Origin: Uruburuella testudinis | GTDB lineage: Bacteria; Pseudomonadota; Gammaproteobacteria; Burkholderiales; Neisseriaceae | Length of the DNA stretch: 64,000 bases | Assembly: GCF_022870865.1 (NCBI RefSeq) | Contig: NZ_CP091508.1 | Span: 1,674,001 to 1,738,000, forward strand | Direction: 5' to 3' | Part shown: positions 52,187 through 61,200 of the stretch, piece after piece | Layout of the letters: every line of letters starts with the position of its first letter | Position numbering within the stretch: the first letter of the stretch is position 1 | Notes under the pieces: model-generated | What the model was told of the DNA's origin: nothing | The model's input: the letters and a program-made list of their open reading frames with translations, nothing else | Databases searched by the model: none | Program-made: the position numbers and the translations under genes

Positions 52187-52224
52187 TACTTGATAAAACC
52201 TGATACTTGATAAGGAGCGCATTC

Positions 52225-53034
52225 ATGTCGTTTACCCGCAAATACCGTGCCGACAGCCAAGCTTTCGATTTGAGCCGCCACAACCCGGCCGACAAATCCG
52301 ACGTGCCCGACAGCAAAGCCGAACGCCGTGCCGCAACCGAAACCTTAAGCATCGAGCTTGACCGTCTGCAAGACATCCTCTACGGCCAAAACAAACACCG
52401 GCTGCTGATTATTCTGCAAGGCATGGATACCTCCGGCAAAGACGGCACCATCCGCGCCGTGTTCCGTGCCGCCGACCCGCTGGGCATGCGCGTGCAGGCA
52501 TTCAAAGCCCCAAGCGAAGACGAAAAAGCGCGCGATTATTTATGGCGTATCCATCAAGTGGTGCCGAAAAACGGCGAAATCGTGATTTTCAACCGCAGCC
52601 ATTATGAAGACGTATTGGTGCCGCAGGTGCGCGGCTGGATTGATGAAGCCGAATTTAAACGCCGCCTGCGCCACATCAACAATTTCGAACGCATGCTGGC
52701 CGAAACCGGCACCACCATTGTCAAAATCTACCTCAATATTTCCAAAGAAGCGCAGCGCGAAAGGCTGCAAGAGCGCATCGACCGCCCTGAGAAAAACTGG
52801 AAATTCAACCCCGGCGATATCGAAGACCGCAAACTTTGGGGCAGCTTTATGCAAACCTACCAAACCGTGATAGCCGCCACCGACAGCGACCACGCCCCCT
52901 GGTATATCGTGCCTGCCGATTCCAAATCATCGCGCAACGTGATTATCGTGAACATTCTGCTCGAACATTTGAAAAAACTCGATTTGGCCTATCCCGAAGC
53001 CGATACTTCCGGCTGGCCGGAAACGGTGGAATAA
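52225..53034 (+). CDS. Polyphosphate kinase 2 family protein
   Basis: 269 residues from ATG 52225 (TAAGGAGCGC before it). It transfers phosphate between polyphosphate and nucleotides. Walker A is GMDTSGKDGTIRAVF, Walker B region VIFNRSHYEDVLV, and the lid ERLQERIDRPEKNWKFNPGD; WYIVPADSKSSRNVIIVNIL is near the C-terminus. It looks most like the class III group that can phosphorylate AMP and ADP, but this assignment is tentative. A 15-bp tandem duplication lies between it and the transporter upstream. Confidence 0.9.
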   Translation: MSFTRKYRADSQAFDLSRHNPADKSDVPDSKAERRAATETLSIELDRLQDILYGQNKHRLLIILQGMDTSGKDGTIRAVFRAADPLGMRVQAFKAPSEDEKARDYLWRIHQVVPKNGEIVIFNRSHYEDVLVPQVRGWIDEAEFKRRLRHINNFERMLAETGTTIVKIYLNISKEAQRERLQERIDRPEKNWKFNPGDIEDRKLWGSFMQTYQTVIAATDSDHAPWYIVPADSKSSRNVIIVNILLEHLKKLDLAYPEADTSGWPETVE

Positions 53035-53147
53035 ACAAAAAATTTTCAGACGGCCTCTATACTCCAAACCCTTCAATCCGATGAAAACATAACAGCATAA
53101 CAGTATATAATCCGAAGGCCGTCTGAAACCCGCACGCCCGACAACAC

Positions 53148-54680
53148 ATGAACCGCATCCTCATCCGTCTGCTTCTGCCCGCCCTGCTTGCCGGCTGCCA
53201 AACCCTGCCCACGCTCGACAACCGCAGCGTGAGCCGCTATATCGACATCGCCTCCGCGCCCCGGCTCGAAGCCGCATTAAAACCGGCCGTACCCGACACA
53301 GCCGACACGCCCGCCGGCACATCGGGCATTTATCTGCTCGGTGATGCCCACGATGCCTTTGTCGCGCGCGCCACCTTGATCGAATCGGCCGACCACACCC
53401 TCGATTTGCAATACTATATCTGGCACAACGACGTATCCGGCAAACTGCTGTTCAACATGCTCTACCGCGCCGCCGACCGCGGCGTGCGCGTGCGCCTGCT
53501 GCTCGACGACAACAACACCAACGGGCTAGACAACGTATTGGCCGCGCTCGACAGCCATGCCAATATCGAAATCCGCCTGTTCAACCCCTTTATCACCCGC
53601 AAATGGCGCGCGCTGGGCTACCTCACCGACTTTCCCCGCCTCAACCGGCGCATGCACAACAAATCGCTCACCGCCGACAACAAAGCCACCATCATCGGCG
53701 GGCGCAACATCGGCGACGAATATTTCAACGTCAGCCAAGACACCGCCTTTGCCGATCTCGATATTCTCGCCACCGGCAGCGTAGTCAGCCAAGTATCACA
53801 AGATTTCGACCGCTACTGGGCCAGCCAGTCGGCCTACCCGCTGGCGCGCATCATCACAAAAGTCGATATTCAAACAGGCTTTAACCAGCTTGCCGGCAAC
53901 GACAGCAGCAAAGCCCACATCCTCGCCCGCTACCGCCGCGATCTGGAACAATCCGGCCTCTACCACGCCATCGAAACCAACCAAGTGCCGTGGACACAAG
54001 CACAAACCCAGCTCATCAGCGACGACCCCGCCAAAGGTCTTGACCGCAGCCGCGACAAACCCTCGATCGGCGAAAAACTGTCTGAAGCCTTAGGCATGCC
54101 CGAAAAAGAAATCTACCTGGTTTCCCCCTATTTCGTGCCCACCAAAGAAGGCAGCAAAGCCCTGGCCGAGCTGGTGCAGGAAGACATCGGCGTTACCGTG
54201 CTCACCAACTCCCTGCAAGCCACCGATGTGGCCGCCGTGCATTCGGGCTATGCCAAATACCGCAAGCCGCTGCTCAAAGCCGGCGTAGCCCTTTACGAGC
54301 TCAAGCCCAACCACGCCGTGCCCGCCAGCCGCGACCGCGGCCTCACCGGCAGCTCCTCCACCAGCCTGCACGCCAAAACCTTTATCGTCGACCAAGAGCG
54401 CGTGTTTATCGGCTCACTCAACCTCGACCCGCGCTCGGCACGCCTCAACACCGAAATGGGCGTAGTGATTAAAAGCCCCGAAATCGCCGCCGCCATGCAG
54501 CGCACACTTGCCGACACCACACCGCAATACGCCTATAAAGTTACCCTCAACCGCCGCGGCAAACTACAATGGCAAGACCCCGAAAGCGGCGAAACCCTCA
54601 AAAAAGAACCGGAAGCCGGCTTTTGGAAACGCCTGACCGTGAAAATATTATCCATATTGCCGATCGAAGGCTTGCTATAG
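53148..54680 (+). CDS. Phospholipase D-family lipoprotein (cardiolipin synthase C-like)
   Basis: 510 residues with a lipoprotein signal MNRILIRLLLPALLAGCQTL (lipobox LAGC, Cys17). Two HKD motifs are present: MHNKSLTADNKATIIGGRNI (about 165) and LHAKTFIVDQERVFIGSLNL (about 405). ClsC/YmdC-type proteins make cardiolipin from PG and PE; this one may act in the periplasm because of its lipid anchor. It is preceded by a DUS. Confidence 0.88.
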   Translation: MNRILIRLLLPALLAGCQTLPTLDNRSVSRYIDIASAPRLEAALKPAVPDTADTPAGTSGIYLLGDAHDAFVARATLIESADHTLDLQYYIWHNDVSGKLLFNMLYRAADRGVRVRLLLDDNNTNGLDNVLAALDSHANIEIRLFNPFITRKWRALGYLTDFPRLNRRMHNKSLTADNKATIIGGRNIGDEYFNVSQDTAFADLDILATGSVVSQVSQDFDRYWASQSAYPLARIITKVDIQTGFNQLAGNDSSKAHILARYRRDLEQSGLYHAIETNQVPWTQAQTQLISDDPAKGLDRSRDKPSIGEKLSEALGMPEKEIYLVSPYFVPTKEGSKALAELVQEDIGVTVLTNSLQATDVAAVHSGYAKYRKPLLKAGVALYELKPNHAVPASRDRGLTGSSSTSLHAKTFIVDQERVFIGSLNLDPRSARLNTEMGVVIKSPEIAAAMQRTLADTTPQYAYKVTLNRRGKLQWQDPESGETLKKEPEAGFWKRLTVKILSILPIEGLL

Positions 54681-54895
54681 CCCGGCCGTGCCATGGATTC
54701 TCAAATCCGACATTTTTCAAACGGCTGAAAACTTCACGGCAAACCCAAGCATTCTTTTCAGACGGCCTTTTTTCTTTTATATTTATATTCAAACCTTCAG
54801 ATTTTTTGTGATAAAGCACAGATGCCAAAAGCAAAAATCCCCTCGCCAACAGCACATCATGCCCCCAACCCGACAGCCGTCTGAAAGAAACCCGT

Positions 54896-55420
54896 ATGAA
54901 TAATCTGCTCAAAGCCGCCCTACTCGCCGCCCCCTTAAGCCTGCTCGCCGCCTGCGGCAGCAGCCACAAAAGCCAACCGAAAGCCTCATCGGCTCAAGCG
55001 CGTAAAATACAGCCCGTGCGCATCACCCATATCGACCGCGATCTCGGTGCGCAAGAATTGATGCTGCAAAGCATCAGCCTGATCGGCACGCCCTACAAAT
55101 ACGGCGGCAGCAACACCGCTACCGGTTTCGATTGCAGCGGCATGATTCAATATGTTTATCAAAACGCATTGGGCGTCAGCCTGCCCCGCACCGCCCGCGA
55201 CATGGCCGCCGCCTCACGGCCGATTGCCCAAAGCCGTCTGAAAACCGGCGATTTGGTGTTTTTCAACACCGGCGGCAGCAGCAAATATTCACACGTCGGG
55301 CTTTATATCGGCAACGGCGAATTCATCCACGCCCCTTCCAGCAACGGCACCATCCGCACCGAAAAACTCAGCAGCAGCTATTTTTCCAAACGCTTTGTCG
55401 GCGCGCATACTTTTTTCTGA
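54896..55420 (+). CDS. NlpC/P60 peptidoglycan peptidase lipoprotein
   Basis: 174 residues. Signal MNNLLKAALLAAPLSLLAAC has the lipobox LAAC (Cys20). The C40 domain (about 60-174) has the catalytic Cys in TGFDCSGMIQYVY and His in YSHVGLYIGNGEFIH. It is a Spr/MepS-like endopeptidase that would cut cross-links in the sacculus. A DUS lies in the coding sequence (QSRLKTGD). A MITE remnant follows the stop. Confidence 0.9.
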   Translation: MNNLLKAALLAAPLSLLAACGSSHKSQPKASSAQARKIQPVRITHIDRDLGAQELMLQSISLIGTPYKYGGSNTATGFDCSGMIQYVYQNALGVSLPRTARDMAAASRPIAQSRLKTGDLVFFNTGGSSKYSHVGLYIGNGEFIHAPSSNGTIRTEKLSSSYFSKRFVGAHTFF

Positions 55421-55429
55421 ACCCCAAAA

Positions 55430-55470
55430 GCGGCAAAATATACCCGTATCGAATTGTCAGAATGCCCTTA
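55430..55470. mobile_element. Right-end remnant of a family A MITE
   Basis: GCGGCAAAATATACCCGTAT, then ATCGAATTGTCAGAATGCCCTTA, matches the right arm of the copy at 33551-33715. No left end is present. Confidence 0.55.
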
Positions 55471-55568
55471 CACCTGCGGCAAACTTTGGGTAGAATGCAC
55501 ATCTGTGCAACACCAACCGCGCCTTCGCAGCAAACACGCAAAGGCCGTCTGAAAACTTAGGAGTTCTC

Positions 55569-56765
55569 ATGTCAAACAAACTGATTCTGGTATTAAACTG
55601 CGGCAGCTCTTCGCTCAAAGGCGCCGTTTTGGATAACGACAGCGGCGAAGTGCTGCTGAGCTGCCTGGCCGAAAAACTCAACCTGCCCGATGCCTTCATC
55701 ACCTTCAAAGCCAACGGCGAAAAACACACCACCTCGCTGGCCGAACACCCCGACCACACCGGCGCCGTCGAAGCCCTGATGGTCGAATTGCGCGCCCACG
55801 GCCTCGATTCCAAAATCGGCGCCATCGGCCACCGCGTGGTCAGCGGCGGCGAGCTTTACAGCGAATCGATTGTGGTAGACGATGATGTTATTGCCGGCAT
55901 TGAAAAATGCATTCCGCTGGCACCGCTGCACAACCCCGCCCACCTGCTGGGCTTGCGCGCCGCCATCGATATTTTCAAAGGCCTGCCCAACGTGGTTGTG
56001 TTCGACACCGCCTTTCACCAAACCATGCCCGAACACGCCTACACCTACGCCGTGCCGCACGAGCTCTACACCAAATACGGCCTGCGCCGCTACGGCGCAC
56101 ACGGCACCAGCTACCGCTTTGTGGCCGATGAAACCGCCCGCTTTTTGGGCGAAGACAAACAATCATTGCGCATGGTCATCGCCCATCTGGGCAACGGCGC
56201 CTCTATCGCCGCCGTATCCGAAGGCAAATGCCAAGACACCAGCATGGGCTTAACACCGCTCGAAGGCTTGGTAATGGGCACCCGCAGCGGCGACATCGAC
56301 CCGAGCGTGTTTTCATTTTTAGCGCAAAATGCCAATATGAACATCACCCAAATCACCGACATGCTCAACAAAAAATCCGGCCTGCTCGGCATTTCCGGCC
56401 TTTCCAACGACTGCCGCACCATTGAAGAAGAAGCCGGCAAAGGCCACAAAGGCGCACAACTGGCGCTGGAAATTTTCGCCTACCGCCTTGCCAAATACGT
56501 TGCCAGCATGAGCGTGGCTTCAGGCGGCATTGATGCCCTGGTGTTTACCGGCGGCATCGGCGAAAACTCCAACCTCATCCGCAGCAAAGTCATCGGCTAT
56601 CTGGGCTTCCTCGGTCTCACCGAAGATGCCAAAGCCAACGAAGATGCACGTTTCGGCAACGCCGGCGTGATTACCACCGCCGAGAGCAAAGTCAAAGCCG
56701 TGGTGATTCCCACCAACGAAGAATTGATGATCGCCCACGATACCGCCCGCCTGACCGGCCTGTAA
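55569..56765 (+). CDS. ackA: Acetate kinase
   Basis: 398 residues. It interconverts acetate plus ATP and acetyl phosphate plus ADP. The family signatures are LVLNCGSSSLKGAVL at the start, GHRVVSGGE (about 79), FDTAFHQTMPEHAYTYAVP with catalytic residues, HLGNGASIAAV and the C-terminal DALVFTGGIGENS. The start ATG 55569 has TAGGAGTTCTC before it. No pta gene is in the window. It is followed by a clean intrinsic terminator. Confidence 0.96.
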   Translation: MSNKLILVLNCGSSSLKGAVLDNDSGEVLLSCLAEKLNLPDAFITFKANGEKHTTSLAEHPDHTGAVEALMVELRAHGLDSKIGAIGHRVVSGGELYSESIVVDDDVIAGIEKCIPLAPLHNPAHLLGLRAAIDIFKGLPNVVVFDTAFHQTMPEHAYTYAVPHELYTKYGLRRYGAHGTSYRFVADETARFLGEDKQSLRMVIAHLGNGASIAAVSEGKCQDTSMGLTPLEGLVMGTRSGDIDPSVFSFLAQNANMNITQITDMLNKKSGLLGISGLSNDCRTIEEEAGKGHKGAQLALEIFAYRLAKYVASMSVASGGIDALVFTGGIGENSNLIRSKVIGYLGFLGLTEDAKANEDARFGNAGVITTAESKVKAVVIPTNEELMIAHDTARLTGL

Positions 56766-56783
56766 ACTGCGCCGGTTCACAAC

Positions 56784-56813
56784 AAAGCCCTGCTAGTCGG
56801 CAGGGCTTTTTTT
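56784..56813 (+). terminator. Intrinsic terminator of ackA
   Basis: AAAGCCCTGC pairs with GCAGGGCTTT around TAGTCG and is followed by a T run. It is not DUS-based. Confidence 0.9.
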
Positions 56814-56828
56814 ATCGGTGTGGCGCAA

Positions 56829-56860
56829 CACCGATTTACAAAAATAACCTAACAGCGTTG
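56829..56860. repeat. Half of a family B element
   Basis: ACCGATTTACAAAAATAACC then TAACAGCGTTGG corresponds to one arm only. Confidence 0.4.
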
Positions 56861-56880
56861 GTATTCTTCTGCACACACGC

Positions 56881-56915
56881 AAGGCCGTCTGAAAGTATTT
56901 TTTTCAGACGGCCTT
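56881..56915. terminator. Inverted DUS hairpin
   Basis: AAGGCCGTCTGAAAG and TTTCAGACGGCCTT with a T-rich loop, 115 bp behind ackA. No second gene ends here. Confidence 0.55.
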
Positions 56916-57097
56916 TACATACACAGGGCTTTCGCAAGCAGAACTTATGTATATATCATGCAAGCCGGATTCCCGAATCCGACATTTTTCAGACGGCCAA
57001 AATCATTTAGAATATTCAACCACTTGAGGAAACAGCATGCCATAACACCAACCGAATGGTGAATGCAGGTGCAGCCGTTTAAAATCATACATTCTTT

Positions 57098-57142
57098 CAA
57101 AGCAAAGGCCGTCTGAAATATTTTCAGACGGCCTTTGCTTTG
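57098..57142. terminator. Long DUS hairpin upstream of the aromatic-acid transporter gene
   Basis: CAAAGCAAAGGCCGTCTGAA and the full complement, 20 bp, around a 5-nt loop. It insulates the catabolic cluster from ackA. Confidence 0.7.
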
Positions 57143-57149
57143 CCCTGCC

Positions 57150-57161
57150 TAGGGCATCCTA
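57150..57161. mobile_element. Possible end-to-end family A footprint
   Basis: TAGGGCATCCTA reads as two MITE termini joined with no interior. It could be an extreme deletion derivative or chance. Confidence 0.3.
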
Positions 57162-57170
57162 GCTTCCTCC

Positions 57171-57185
57171 ATACCTTTTATGTAT
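57171..57185. promoter_or_regulatory. BenM/CatM-type box ATAC-N7-GTAT upstream of the transporter
   Basis: ATACCTTTTATGTAT, 95 bp before the transporter start. It matches the operator consensus of BenM and CatM (ATAC-N7-GTAT) exactly and is nearly identical to the box at 59542-59556. Confidence 0.7.
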
Positions 57186-57279
57186 GAAATACAACTCATT
57201 CGGTCTTAGACAATACCTTTGCGTGCATATATCGTGTATCGGGTATCAATACATAAGATAACAACAAAGGAGCAGCAGC

Positions 57280-58581
57280 ATGAACCGCATTCAAGTAGAC
57301 GAGGTTATCGATCGGGCGAAGGTTTCGCCGTTTCATTGGCGGATATTGTTTTGGTGTACGCTGATTATTGTTTTCGATGGCTATGATTTGGTGATTTATG
57401 GTGTGGTATTGCCGATTTTGATGCAGCAATGGCAGTTGGATCCGGTCACCGCGGGGGCATTGGGCAGCACGGCCTTGTTCGGCATGATGGTGGGGGCTAT
57501 GCTGTTGGGCACGTTGGCCGACCGCTTCGGGCGCAAGAAGATGATTGTGCTGTGTGTGATTCTGTTCAGCGGCTTTACCGCCCTCAATGGTTTGGCGCAA
57601 ACGCCGCTGCAATTCGGCATCATGCGCTTTATTGCCGGCTTGGGCATCGGCGGAGTGATGCCGAATGTGGTGGCGCTGATGAGCGAATATGCGCCCCGCC
57701 GCATCCGCAGCACGCTGGTGGCGGTGATGTTCAGCGGCTATGCCATCGGCGGCATGATGTCGGCTTCGCTGGGCATTTGGATTGTGCCGCAATTCGGCTG
57801 GCAGGTGATGTTTTATCTGGCGGTTATCCCGTTGTTGCTGCTGCCGGTGATTTGGTCGCAATTGCCTGATTCTGTAGCCTTTTTGGTGCAACAGGGCAAA
57901 ACCGATACCGCGCGCCGGGTGTTGCGCTCGCTCAGCGGCCAAGCGATTGCCGATGATGCGGTGTTAACAGTGCATCAGCCGCAAAAAACCGAGCAATCGT
58001 TGGGCGCTTTATTCAGCCACAACCGTGCGTTGAGTACTTTAATGTTTTTTCAGGCTTTTTTTATGTGCCTGCTGATGGTATACGGTTTGGGGTCGTGGCT
58101 GCCGAAGCTGATGAGCATGGCGGGCTACGGCTTCAGCTCCAGCCTGATGTTTCTGCTGTTTTTGAATATCGGCGGCATTATCGGCGCCATCGGCGGCGGT
58201 TGGCTTTCCGACCGTTTCCACCCGCGCCCGGTGTTGATGCTGTTTTTTACGCTGGCTGCGGTTTCGCTGGCGCTGCTCGGTTTTAAAAACCATGTGGCGG
58301 TATTGTATCTACTGGTCACGGTGGCCGGGGCAACCACCATCGGTTCGCAAATTCTGCTCTATGCTTATGTGGCGCAGTTTTACCCTACAGCCATCCGCTC
58401 GACTGCATTGGGCTGGTCTTCGGGCGTGGGGCGTATCGGCGCAATTTTGGGGCCGGTGTTGGGCGGCGCACTGTTGGCGATGCAGCTTTCCCATCAGATG
58501 AATTTTCTGGCCTTTGTGATTCCGGGTGCGCTGGCTGTTATCGCCATTATGCTGACGGCCGGACGTAAAGAGGCCGTCTGA
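57280..58581 (+). CDS. Aromatic acid:proton symporter (BenK/PcaK-like MFS)
   Basis: 433 residues, 12 helices. The loop LADRFGRKKMIVLC and the first helix with FDGYDLVIYGVVLPILMQQW (the DGxD motif of aromatic acid transporters) place it in the AAHS group. It probably imports benzoate or a related acid into the ben-cat pathway encoded next to it. Start ATG 57280 has AAAGGAGCAGCAGC before it. Its promoter region holds a BenM-type box. Confidence 0.88.
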   Translation: MNRIQVDEVIDRAKVSPFHWRILFWCTLIIVFDGYDLVIYGVVLPILMQQWQLDPVTAGALGSTALFGMMVGAMLLGTLADRFGRKKMIVLCVILFSGFTALNGLAQTPLQFGIMRFIAGLGIGGVMPNVVALMSEYAPRRIRSTLVAVMFSGYAIGGMMSASLGIWIVPQFGWQVMFYLAVIPLLLLPVIWSQLPDSVAFLVQQGKTDTARRVLRSLSGQAIADDAVLTVHQPQKTEQSLGALFSHNRALSTLMFFQAFFMCLLMVYGLGSWLPKLMSMAGYGFSSSLMFLLFLNIGGIIGAIGGGWLSDRFHPRPVLMLFFTLAAVSLALLGFKNHVAVLYLLVTVAGATTIGSQILLYAYVAQFYPTAIRSTALGWSSGVGRIGAILGPVLGGALLAMQLSHQMNFLAFVIPGALAVIAIMLTAGRKEAV

Positions 58582-58593
58582 TACCATTCACAA

Positions 58594-58617
58594 AAACAGC
58601 CTGCTTGCAGGCTGTTT
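58594..58617. terminator. Bidirectional terminator between the transporter and the LysR gene
   Basis: AAACAGCCTGC pairs with GCAGGCTGTTT around TT. It is joined to a partial family B end (TACCATTCACAAAAACAGCC). It lies between convergent stops. Confidence 0.8.
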
Positions 58618-58623
58618 GATTGT

Positions 58624-59538
58624 TCACACGTTCTCACGCGTATAAGCGATACCGGCCTTGTCATACAGCGAATAAATAATTTCCAATAATTTGTGCAGGT
58701 TTTCCGAATGGTCGTGCTGGCGCATGCTCATGATGATGGGCGATACGGCGTTGGGGTCATTCAGCGGCATAAAATGAATATCGTTGCGCAACATGCCGTA
58801 AAGGCTGTTGGGCACAATGCTGATGCCCTCGCCCGCTGCCACCAGCCCCAAGGCAATCTGCAATTCGCGCACTTCGATAATCCGCTCCGGCTTCAGCGAG
58901 CGGTCGGCAAAAATGCTCAATACTTGGTCGGCAAAGCTCGGGCGCGGTTTGTTGGGAAAAATAATCAGCGGTTCGTCAACCACATCGGCCAGATTCAGCG
59001 CTTCAACGCTGCCCGCAAGCCTGTGCCCCGGCGGCAGCGCCACCACCAGCTTTTCTGTGCGCAAAATAATGCGCCGCACCAGCGAATCTTCTATTCTCAA
59101 GCGGCCGAAACCCACATCGATCCGGCCCTCTTTCAACGCGCTGATTTGCTCGGTGGTGCTCATTTCATGCAGCGTAATCGGTATGTCGGGGTATTGCTGC
59201 CGCCAGCTGTAGATGATGCGCGGCAGCATGCCGTAGAGTGTCGATGCCACAAAACCGGCCACCAGATTCTGCTCAACGTGGCTGATGCGCTGCGTCATCG
59301 ATTTCAAATCCGCCGCTTTGGCCAGCAGCTGTTGGGCATGGCCGTAGAAAAACTGCCCGGCTTCGGTCAGCTTGAGCGGGCGAGAGCCGCGTTCAAACAA
59401 CTGCACCCCCAACTCTTCTTCCAACTGTTGGATTTGGCGGCTCAGCGGCGGCTGGGCGATAAATAATTTTTCGGCGGCGCGGGTAAAACTCTGCTGTTCG
59501 GCCACGGCCACAAAATAGCGCAGGTGTCGAAGCTCCAT
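58624..59538 (-). CDS. LysR-type regulator of the BenM/CatM group
   Basis: 304 residues. MELRHLRYFVAVAEQQSFTRAAEKLFIAQPPLSRQIQQLEEELGVQLFERGSRP is very close to Acinetobacter BenM/CatM, and AGFVASTLYGMLPRIIYSWRQ, KEGRIDVGFGRLRIED and ALGLVAAGEGISIVPNS follow the same pattern. These activators respond to cis,cis-muconate (BenM also to benzoate) and bind ATAC-N7-GTAT. The divergent catB and the transporter both have such a site. I cannot decide between the CatM and BenM roles. Confidence 0.9.
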   Translation of the reverse strand: MELRHLRYFVAVAEQQSFTRAAEKLFIAQPPLSRQIQQLEEELGVQLFERGSRPLKLTEAGQFFYGHAQQLLAKAADLKSMTQRISHVEQNLVAGFVASTLYGMLPRIIYSWRQQYPDIPITLHEMSTTEQISALKEGRIDVGFGRLRIEDSLVRRIILRTEKLVVALPPGHRLAGSVEALNLADVVDEPLIIFPNKPRPSFADQVLSIFADRSLKPERIIEVRELQIALGLVAAGEGISIVPNSLYGMLRNDIHFMPLNDPNAVSPIIMSMRQHDHSENLHKLLEIIYSLYDKAGIAYTRENV

Positions 59539-59541
59539 ATC

Positions 59542-59556
59542 ATACCTTTTAAGTAT
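59542..59556. promoter_or_regulatory. BenM/CatM-type box ATAC-N7-GTAT in the regulator-catB gap
   Basis: ATACCTTTTAAGTAT begins 4 bp before the regulator start codon and lies 82 bp before catB. It would allow autoregulation and activation of cat genes. TCGGTTTTAGACAA follows it, as TCGGTCTTAGACAA follows the box at 57171. Confidence 0.75.
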
Positions 59557-59637
59557 TAAATTGATACCAAATCGGTTTTAGACAAGCAATATGGCCTGTA
59601 GTAAGGTGTAATCACTAAATAAATATACCTAATAGCT

Positions 59638-60747
59638 ATGATTAAGTCTATCGAAACCTTGCTGCTGGAAGTGCCGACCATCCGGCCGCACAAACTTTCT
59701 GTTACCACCATGAACACGCAAACACTGGTGTTGGTGCACATCATGTTTTCAGACGGCCTCGAGAGCTGGGGCGAAGCCACCACCATCGGCGGCTTGAATT
59801 ATGCCGAAGAAAGCCCGGCCGCCATCAAAACCAATATAGACACCTACATCGCCCCGCTGCTGTTGCAGGCGCAGCCGCAAAATACCGCCCGGGCCATGCA
59901 GCTGCTGCACACCCACATCAAAGGCAACCGTTTTGCCAAAAGCGCCATCGAAACCGCCCTGCTCGATGCGCAGGCCAAACGCTTGGGCACACCTTTAAGC
60001 GAGCTGCTCGGCGGTGCGGTACACGATGCGCTGCCGGTAGCTTGGACGCTGGCCAGCGGCCAAACCGATCAAGACATCGCCGAGGCCGAACACATGATCG
60101 GCGCAGGCCGCCACCGCATTTTCAAGCTGAAAATCGGCCTCAACAGCGTAGCCGATGATGTGCGCCACGTGTTGGCCGTCAAACAAGCCCTCGGCAGCAG
60201 CATCAGCGTGCGCGTGGATGTGAATCAGGCCTGGACGGAGCTGGAAGCCATGCGCGGCATTGCCATGCTGGAAGACGGCGGCATCGATTTAATCGAACAA
60301 CCCGTGGCCGCCGGCAACCGCAATGCGCTCAAACGGCTGTGCGAGCATTTCAACGTAGCCATCATGGCCGATGAAGCGGTGTTGGGGCCGCAAAACGCCT
60401 TCGAGCTGGCCGCCGGGCATTATGCAGATGTGTTCGCCGTTAAAATCAATCAGGCCGGCGGTTTGCGCAATGCCGCGCTGGTGGGGCAAACCGCGGCGCT
60501 GGCCGGCATCGAGCTTTACGGCGGCACCATGCTCGAAGGCGCCGTCGGCACACTGGCCTCGGCACATGTGTTCAGCACTTACCCCGAGCTGGCCTTCGGC
60601 ACCGAGCTGTTCGGCCCGCTGCTGCTCACCGAAGACATCATGACCGAGCCGCTGCCTTACCGCGACTTTATGCTGCAACTGCCGAAAAAACCGGGGCTGG
60701 GCATTGAAGTAGACAAAGAAAAAGTCTACCGCCTGCGCACCGCCTAA
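59638..60747 (+). CDS. catB: Muconate cycloisomerase
   Basis: 369 residues of the enolase superfamily. It turns cis,cis-muconate into muconolactone. The catalytic Lys pair lies in HRIFKLKIGL (KxK, about residue 165), the metal ligands in VRVDVNQAW, LIEQPV and MADEAV, and the second Lys in FAVKINQAGG. Length matches CatB. A DUS lies inside its coding sequence (MFSDGLES, about residue 38). It is the first gene of catBCA. Confidence 0.95.
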   Translation: MIKSIETLLLEVPTIRPHKLSVTTMNTQTLVLVHIMFSDGLESWGEATTIGGLNYAEESPAAIKTNIDTYIAPLLLQAQPQNTARAMQLLHTHIKGNRFAKSAIETALLDAQAKRLGTPLSELLGGAVHDALPVAWTLASGQTDQDIAEAEHMIGAGRHRIFKLKIGLNSVADDVRHVLAVKQALGSSISVRVDVNQAWTELEAMRGIAMLEDGGIDLIEQPVAAGNRNALKRLCEHFNVAIMADEAVLGPQNAFELAAGHYADVFAVKINQAGGLRNAALVGQTAALAGIELYGGTMLEGAVGTLASAHVFSTYPELAFGTELFGPLLLTEDIMTEPLPYRDFMLQLPKKPGLGIEVDKEKVYRLRTA

Positions 60748-60782
60748 ACGGCGACAACACCCTCTACCAAGGAGCACACATC

Positions 60783-61073
60783 ATGTTATTCCACATCCGC
60801 ATGGACGTTCATCTGCCTGAAAACATGCCGTCTGAAACCGCAGCGCGCATCAAGGCCGAAGAAAAAGCCTATTTCCAAACCCTGCAACAGAGCGGCAAAT
60901 GGCGGCACATCTGGCGCATTGCCGGCCAGTATTCCAACATCAGCATTTTTGATGTGGCCGATAACGAAGAGCTGCACCGTATTTTATCTTCGCTGCCGTT
61001 GTTTCCCCATATGCAGATAGAAGTAACGGCATTGTGCCGCCATCCCTCATCGCTGCATGCCGATGACCGTTGA
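60783..61073 (+). CDS. catC: Muconolactone delta-isomerase
   Basis: 96 residues, the normal length. It isomerises muconolactone to 3-oxoadipate enol-lactone and forms decamers. MLFHIRMDVHLPENMPSETAARIKAEEKAY and GQYSNISIFDVADNEELHRILSSLPLFPHM are typical. A DUS encodes MPSETA. Start has AAGGAGCACACATC. It lies 36 bp after catB. Confidence 0.95.
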   Translation: MLFHIRMDVHLPENMPSETAARIKAEEKAYFQTLQQSGKWRHIWRIAGQYSNISIFDVADNEELHRILSSLPLFPHMQIEVTALCRHPSSLHADDR

Positions 61074-61200
61074 TTTTTCTTATCACTGATTTTTCTTTTC
61101 AGACGGCCTGAACCTGTTTCAAGCCATGAAAACCGTGCTGCATTGGTGCCGCACAAACTTTCTGCACCCTAAAAAAACCAACACACCAAGGAGAAATACC

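Noticed and set aside
57196-57942. 248-codon minus-strand frame opposite the aromatic-acid transporter
   Set aside because: It is His/Gln/Arg-rich with no motif and mirrors a clear 12-helix transporter gene.
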